Part shown: piece after piece, positions 60,701 through 64,000 of the stretch
How the letters are laid out: the number at the start of each line of letters is the position of its first letter
Numbering within the stretch: position 1 is the first letter of the stretch
From: JAQVCM01 sp040403095
GTDB taxonomy: Bacteria; Bacteroidota; Bacteroidia; Flavobacteriales_D; Crocinitomicaceae
Length of the DNA: 64,000 nucleotides
Direction: 5' to 3'
NCBI GenBank assembly: GCA_040403095.1
Contig: JBBALI010000007.1
Location: 48,790-112,789 of the forward strand
Notes under the pieces: model-generated
What the model saw: the letters and a program-made list of their open reading frames with translations, nothing else
The model's database searches: none
Told to the model about the DNA's origin: nothing
Made by a program: the position numbers and the translations under genes

Positions 60701-63700
60701 TGCACTTACTAATAGGGTTTTTGTTGCCGGTGGTGGTGGCGGTGGCGGTAACAACTGTAGCACAGCAAATCAGCACAATGGAGGCGCAGGAGGAGGCTTA
60801 ACCGGTGGTAGTGGTTTTCAATGTGGAAATCAACTCGATTATATTGGTGGTGGTGGTACTCAGATTGGTGGGGGAACGGCTAATAGTACTGTTGGCCCGT
60901 TTGGTACTGTTGGTTTATCAGGTATTGGTGGCAGTGGCACTGTAACTTACGGCGGCGGTGGCGGTGGTGGTTACTTTGGCGGCGGCGGCGGCGCATATGG
61001 CGGCGGCGGCGGCGGAAGCTCTTTTTCTGGATCTGCTACTTCTGTTACAAATACCCAAGGATTTCAAACTGGTGATGGGCAAATTAGTATTAGCTATACT
61101 CCTGTTATTGTTGGTTGTATTTCTACAGCAAGAACTGCAGTGACTGTTACTGTTGGTGCATATCCAACAATCACTTTGCAACCAACTACTCCTGCAGCCA
61201 TTTGTGGCTCAGGTACAGTGACAGTGAGTGTTACGGCAACGAGTGCTACTTCTTATCAATGGCTAAAAGGTGGCATTCCGCTGGTAAACGGTTCAACTTA
61301 TTCTAATGTCAATTCAAATACAATGACAATTACGAATCCAGCATTGAGTGAAAATGGTGCTTCATTGACTTGTGTCGTTACAGGTGGTTCTACATGTACA
61401 GTAACTTCTAATGCAGTTACTTTATCTGTGAATTCTACCCCTGCTAATGCAACTTCCGTTACTGCAACATCAAGTTCAATATGTGTAGGTGAAACCGCGC
61501 AATTGAGTGCAGTTTCTGTTGGCAATAGCATCAACTGGTGGAGTGCGTCAACTGGTGGAACACTTATAACTTCCGGTGTTGCAAGTGGTGCAAATTTCGG
61601 AGTTTCTCCAATTTCAACTACTACCTATTATGCTGAATCTACAACTTCACTCACTATTGCTGGGTCGCAAACATTTAATTATTCTGGTGCTATTACAACT
61701 TGGACTGTTCCTGCTGGCGTTAGTTCTATCAACGTTACTGCTAGAGGGGCTCAAGGTGGTTCAAATGGTGGCGTAGGAGGTCAAGGTGCAATCATTACAG
61801 GTACTCTTGCTGTAACCCCAGGACAAGTGCTTTCACTGTTAGTTGGTCAACAACCAACAGGCACTGGTTCGTACTCAGCTGGTGGTGGTGGTAGTTTTGT
61901 AGCTTTAGGTTCAACTGCAGCTACAGCAACACCATTATTGGTTGCTGGTGGTGGTGGTGGTGCAGCTTCTGGCCTAGGTGGCGATGCTTCAATTACAACT
62001 TCAGGAAATGGTCCGTTGGCTGGTACACTAGGTAATGGAGCAGCAGCAGCATCTTGCGGTGGTGGTGGTGGTGGTTTCTTTACCGCAGGTAGCAATGATG
62101 CCTTGGTATCCCCTACAATTGCAATTGGAGGCGCAGGTTTCAGACAAGGAGGAGCAGGCGGAACTTTTGCTGGTTACCAATCAGGTGGCTTTGGAGGAGG
62201 TGCAACTGCAAATTATTATGGTGCTTGTAACATGCAAGGAGGAGCTGGTGGTGGTTACAGTGGTGGAAGCGGCCAAAATAGCGGTTCATTTTTAGCTTCT
62301 GGTTTTGGTGGTGGGTCCTTCAATTCTGGAACTAGTCAGTCAAATACAGTTGGAAATACAGGAAATGGTCAAATTGTAATTTCATACAATGCTGTAATAC
62401 CACTTTGCCCAGCAAGCGCTAGGGTACCAGTTACGGTAAACGTAAATACTTTGCCTACAATTTCGACGCAACCAGCCGCAACTACGCAACAAGTTTGTTT
62501 GAATGCAATTCCTGTAGATTTATCTGTTTCAGCAACCGCTGGAAGTGGTGCAATTGCAGCTTACGAATGGTATTCCAATACGACAGCTTCAAACGTTGGT
62601 GGTACTTTGGTTGCAACAAATGCCTCATCATCTTTAACAAATACTTACACCCCCTTAACAACAACCATGGGGACACTGTATTATTATGTAATTGTTGTGA
62701 ATTCAAATGGATGCAGATTTACAAGTGCTGTCAGTGGAGGAGTTACTATAAATCCAATTCCATCAGCTGTTACTGCAGCTTCATCTGTGGGAACAATTTG
62801 CAATGGAGCAACAGTTGATTTAACAAGCTCAGCAACTAGTAATTTTTCTTCGCTTCAAACTTTATTGTCTCCAACAGGTGATGGTGGCTTTGAAACAGGC
62901 AATACTTTTGCTTTAAATGGTTGGACTTCAGCTTCTGTTACTAACAATTTATGGTATATTGGAACTGCTGTAGTTAACTCAGGTACAAGATCTGCTCTTA
63001 TAAGCAATAACGCTTCTGCTGGTACTGCTGCCAATTATAATAAAGGAAACGCTAGAATTAACCATCTGTACAAAGATGTTGTAATTCCTGCCGGAGCTAC
63101 AAATATTACACTTTCATTTAATTGGCAAGGTGTTGGTGAAGTTATTTCTACCACCTATTATGATTACTTATCTGTTTCCATGGTTCCAACTTCAACAACT
63201 CCTGTTGCAGCTGCTGCTTTGTCAACAGGAATTTTAGCAACTAACTTAAACAATCAGGCTACTTGGCAATTTTTATCAATTCCAATCAGTAGTGCAGTTG
63301 CTGGAACGACACAAAGATTTGTCTTCACTTGGCAAAATGATGCTTCAGGAGGAACTGATCCTGGTGGAGTAATTGACAATGTTTCTGTCACTGCAAATGT
63401 GCCTCAAGCAAATACTTACGCTTGGACAGCAAGTCCCGTGGGATACACTTCCGCGGTGCAAAACCCAACTGGAGTAGCACCAACGGTGAATACAACTTAC
63501 ACAGTTGAAGCAACCAATGGTTTCAATTGTAAAGCAACAAATACGGTTGCGGTAGTGGTAAATCAAAAACCATCATCCACAATTACTTCAACATCAACCA
63601 ATGTTTGTTATGGCAATGATTTTGCTTTGACAGGTAATATTACAGCATCTGGAGCTTGGACTATGTCTTTGAGTCCAAGTGGGACTGTTACTGGCACAGG

Positions 63701-64000
63701 AAGTGGAACTTGGACATCTACAGTTGCTCCAACAGCTACAACTTCTTATTCGGTAACCAATATTGTTGACGCTTTGGGTTGTCCTGTTGGAACGATGACT
63801 GGAAGTACTATATTAACTCTTCCAATACCAACCGCTGCTTTGTCACCAACTGATAATGCTACCTGCGTGGTTAAAGGATCAAACTGGACTCATTTCTATA
63901 CAAGCGCAGGAAAATTGGTTGTTTCTATCAAAGGAAATAGCCCAACTGCTGATTTTGGATCTGTATCAGCAAATTCTTTTGTAAATACAGATGCGCAAGT
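54759..64000 (+). CDS. Giant secreted multidomain protein, C-terminus outside window (over 3080 residues seen)
   Basis: I translated this frame by hand from ATG at 54759 and found no stop to the window end. The hydrophobic export segment (MLVGFILFCFLILQNVSFGQ) is preceded by about 50 polar residues, unusually long for a signal peptide. An N-terminal beta-sandwich follows, then a FnIII-like unit (nt 55600-55880) and glycine-rich domain 1 (56290-57085). Next are a Big_2-like unit (WTSSNTSVATINPVTGVVTA), a GEVED domain (about 57600-58115; YIDYNRNGVF) and a second FnIII-like unit (59450-59690). Glycine-rich domains 2 (60410-61090) and 3 (61660-62385) are separated by Ig/PKD-like repeats. A MAM-like beta domain occupies 62850-63400. 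By analogy with its neighbours it should end in a T9SS sorting domain, but that lies beyond the window. Confidence 0.88.
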   Translation, partial: MKTNYYNLVCQTKSTGTISTFVSSPETIEILNQTKSLESKKHTFNIAQFASMLVGFILFCFLILQNVSFGQVSTYTFAQTAGTYTAVTGTSAHVSGTDDAATLSVALGFTFVMNGTSYTTCTVNSNGYIVFGAAGLTNIYTPISTLTGANVISPFGRDLVIKANGVVYTTTGVSPNRVFTVQYHANRYTFTEDLNFQIKLYETTNVIQVVYGSTSTSSTTADNSIQIGLRGTAVSDYNNRSLAAAANWNTAVAGGANSSTVRFRNTAAPTTGLTWTWTPPIPACPTTPSPATAATGVLQTASLSWAAVTGATGYDVYLNTFTPPTTLVSSNQSGTSYTPSLLSANTLYYWRVVPRNAYGNVGSGCTIWSLTTQAAVPTVNFTALTGFGNGCVGSTNGPNTFTVSGINLTSSVDIAAFSGYSYCLTAGGTYTSTLSIPASGTLAATTVYVKFSPIAGTTYNGNIVLSSTGATSQNVAVSGTGIAPPVLNPITGSTTLCIGATSTLGGNTPSYGVQSFTTVGTSSFTPPYSGTAEALVVAGGGAGGTNRGGGGGAGGVIYNTAVAVTAGTPISVTVGAGGIGSATAGSGTNGGNSIFGAITATGGGRGGSHITSNTGANGGSGGGAGINYSSSSLWAGGTASPAGQGFAGGSSGPAATDNPRSTGGGGGAGGAGVSPGASVATPSNGGVGISNSITGSAVFYGGGGGGANGNASGETFTTAGAGAGGNGGGGNGAPLAGNPTSGAANTGGGGGGGGSGGSSTSIGGNGGSGVVIVKFPNFAWTSSNTSVATINPVTGVVTALTPGTTTITYTASTSGCSSSVNTIVTVNSADIVTATSSVSGNLCLGSSANIGVMQTGSNGNVYTFTWTMTSYTNSGLGGSTSATLGTPISVTPTAVGTYVYTINASSVGCSPTSSVTINVINTGAGVVLTPSATPSTVCAGSTTSLDVVFGTASNPVYTAPTAVTNPVADEDLGNVTITQGATTIVNNTSPINSLNGSIGTASGTAGSYSNFTAFGPYVMNPGLTYNLSLSSLTTGTTYQNAMAIYIDYNRNGVFTDAGEAVFVEGATVLGAHTVTGSFSVPTGIYGLTRMRVVSNEGLVTSPTMTVAYGEFEEYMLYFQPAGTITYAWSTGAATKATTATVSTNTTYTATVGIGGCPVSANVSVIAIPALIAPTATNSTQCGPGIPTASVAGNNAQTIPNLNWFDASTGGTNVNPSTYSGAINVTHYNNNFSSGLTSGTVTGVIAGTAALNANAMRITPPATLSQIGGFTVPGTGLDSDGHKISFSLTTSAANAADGMSINFGDDVPSTSGTAEQGSGTKLSVCFDTYDATGPTSEGVRVKYGGVELGFSSNVAWRGSTVPVVIDISNAGLVTVTVSGVALLSNVALPASYLSANKAAWTFGFLARSGGIAGEHTIDDVLIQYASLVSATTFPNSISAATTWYVSETVSVCTSARTSVSVAYSAALPATPGTISGTAIQCPALSSQTYSISAISGANSYTWTVPAGWTITSGTTTTSITVTTGASAQNGNITVTATNFCGTTPASTLPVTVASIPACISTFTPADGATNQSAIGVVLSWSAVPEATAYDVYVDGILVSSDQIGTSYTLSSVTISTTYSWKVVPKNCAGAPAGCSTYSFTTASSTCTPPSFTLTPTNILCFGGTTGSIAISASSGVSPYFYSKDNGLTYVTATTFSGLSQGSYNIIVKGTDDCVSLPTLVTLTQPTAAVSVTASGGTAGCNGAVVPLTGSASGGTGTLIYSWTPTTGLSNPAIASPSLTITGTQAYVLQVTDANSCSANATAVNITSNTPAAPTATATPALICVGQSTNLNAVSTGNLNSWWDSPTGGTQLANNLASGTNYSVSPLANTTYYVESYTATVGTPTTQTFNFSGANQSWTVPAGVSSIVIDARGAQGGSVSFGTGGFGGRTQGTLAVTPGQILNFFVGGTSTNSTGGYNGGGNGGDATNGRGGGGASDIRIGGIALTNRVFVAGGGGGGGNNCSTANQHNGGAGGGLTGGSGFQCGNQLDYIGGGGTQIGGGTANSTVGPFGTVGLSGIGGSGTVTYGGGGGGGYFGGGGGAYGGGGGGSSFSGSATSVTNTQGFQTGDGQISISYTPVIVGCISTARTAVTVTVGAYPTITLQPTTPAAICGSGTVTVSVTATSATSYQWLKGGIPLVNGSTYSNVNSNTMTITNPALSENGASLTCVVTGGSTCTVTSNAVTLSVNSTPANATSVTATSSSICVGETAQLSAVSVGNSINWWSASTGGTLITSGVASGANFGVSPISTTTYYAESTTSLTIAGSQTFNYSGAITTWTVPAGVSSINVTARGAQGGSNGGVGGQGAIITGTLAVTPGQVLSLLVGQQPTGTGSYSAGGGGSFVALGSTAATATPLLVAGGGGGAASGLGGDASITTSGNGPLAGTLGNGAAAASCGGGGGGFFTAGSNDALVSPTIAIGGAGFRQGGAGGTFAGYQSGGFGGGATANYYGACNMQGGAGGGYSGGSGQNSGSFLASGFGGGSFNSGTSQSNTVGNTGNGQIVISYNAVIPLCPASARVPVTVNVNTLPTISTQPAATTQQVCLNAIPVDLSVSATAGSGAIAAYEWYSNTTASNVGGTLVATNASSSLTNTYTPLTTTMGTLYYYVIVVNSNGCRFTSAVSGGVTINPIPSAVTAASSVGTICNGATVDLTSSATSNFSSLQTLLSPTGDGGFETGNTFALNGWTSASVTNNLWYIGTAVVNSGTRSALISNNASAGTAANYNKGNARINHLYKDVVIPAGATNITLSFNWQGVGEVISTTYYDYLSVSMVPTSTTPVAAAALSTGILATNLNNQATWQFLSIPISSAVAGTTQRFVFTWQNDASGGTDPGGVIDNVSVTANVPQANTYAWTASPVGYTSAVQNPTGVAPTVNTTYTVEATNGFNCKATNTVAVVVNQKPSSTITSTSTNVCYGNDFALTGNITASGAWTMSLSPSGTVTGTGSGTWTSTVAPTATTSYSVTNIVDALGCPVGTMTGSTILTLPIPTAALSPTDNATCVVKGSNWTHFYTSAGKLVVSIKGNSPTADFGSVSANSFVNTDAQ
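56997..57017 (+). repeat. (GGC)7 tract
   Basis: Seven pure GGC codons in glycine-rich domain 1 of the partial giant protein, preceded and followed by mixed glycine codons. Confidence 0.85.
60978..61013 (+). repeat. Paired (GGC)5 tracts
   Basis: Two pure (GGC)5 runs (60978-60992 and 60999-61013) are separated by GCATAT, in glycine-rich domain 2. Domain 3 of the same protein encodes similar poly-Gly mostly with GGT. Confidence 0.85.

Noticed and set aside
36662..61013. (GGC)n tracts as classical phase-variation switches
   Set aside because: Triplet units cannot shift the reading frame; only length variation is possible.

Overview
The window looks like a chromosomal segment of an AT-rich, Gram-negative member of the Bacteroidota, most likely a flavobacterium of the Crocinitomicaceae/Fluviicola kind. 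The evidence is very large secreted proteins ending in type IX secretion (T9SS) type A sorting domains, GEVED and glycine-rich modules typical of the phylum, promoter-like TAnnTTTG elements, almost no Shine-Dalgarno sequences, and short, often overlapping gene junctions. I recognised no tRNA, rRNA, CRISPR array, transposase or integrase.

Region 1 (1-12118) is mostly housekeeping: two exported proteins on the minus strand (one cut by the window edge), a membrane sensor histidine kinase, a DUF1569-like protein, a diacylglycerol-kinase-type lipid kinase overlapping an LtaS-like phosphoglycerol transferase, then polA and cysS. Two gene-free gaps here hold repeat elements: a CTCC/GGGGGAGG hairpin repeat (a copy also lies between cysS and polA) and a tandem hairpin repeat at 7438-7632.

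Region 2 (12119-36164) is a long surface-glycan/export cluster, nearly all on the plus strand. It has a WecE-like sugar aminotransferase, a Wzm/Wzt-like ABC exporter, several glycosyltransferase-like proteins, two sugar-nucleotide epimerases, a glutamine-dependent asparagine synthetase and a TMTC-like membrane protein with TPRs. Embedded in it (16365-25464) is a notably AT-rich, tightly coupled set that does not look like ordinary capsule genes: an unrecognised 301-aa protein, a cytochrome P450, a single-domain protein with a DxDD terpene-cyclase motif, a sulfotransferase, two paralogous N-terminal-twitch radical SAM enzymes, a second sulfotransferase and a UbiA prenyltransferase. A third related radical SAM gene lies on the opposite strand at 30233. 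This set is the best candidate for an undescribed pathway, possibly making or attaching a sulfated isoprenoid-modified glycan or lipid.

Region 3 (36165-64000) encodes exported surface proteins. There are two giant T9SS adhesin-like proteins (2641 and 1569 aa), an operon of a collagen-like stalk protein, a small exported protein, an OmpH/Skp-like coiled-coil protein and a short T9SS protein, and then a still larger secreted protein that starts at 54759 and is open for more than 3080 codons to the window end. The three complete T9SS proteins share one C-terminal cassette of several hundred residues under different heads. The glycine-rich domains contain pure (GGC)n tracts that stand out sharply in this AT-rich DNA.

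All calls come from reading the sequence and remembered family motifs; no database or structure search was run.
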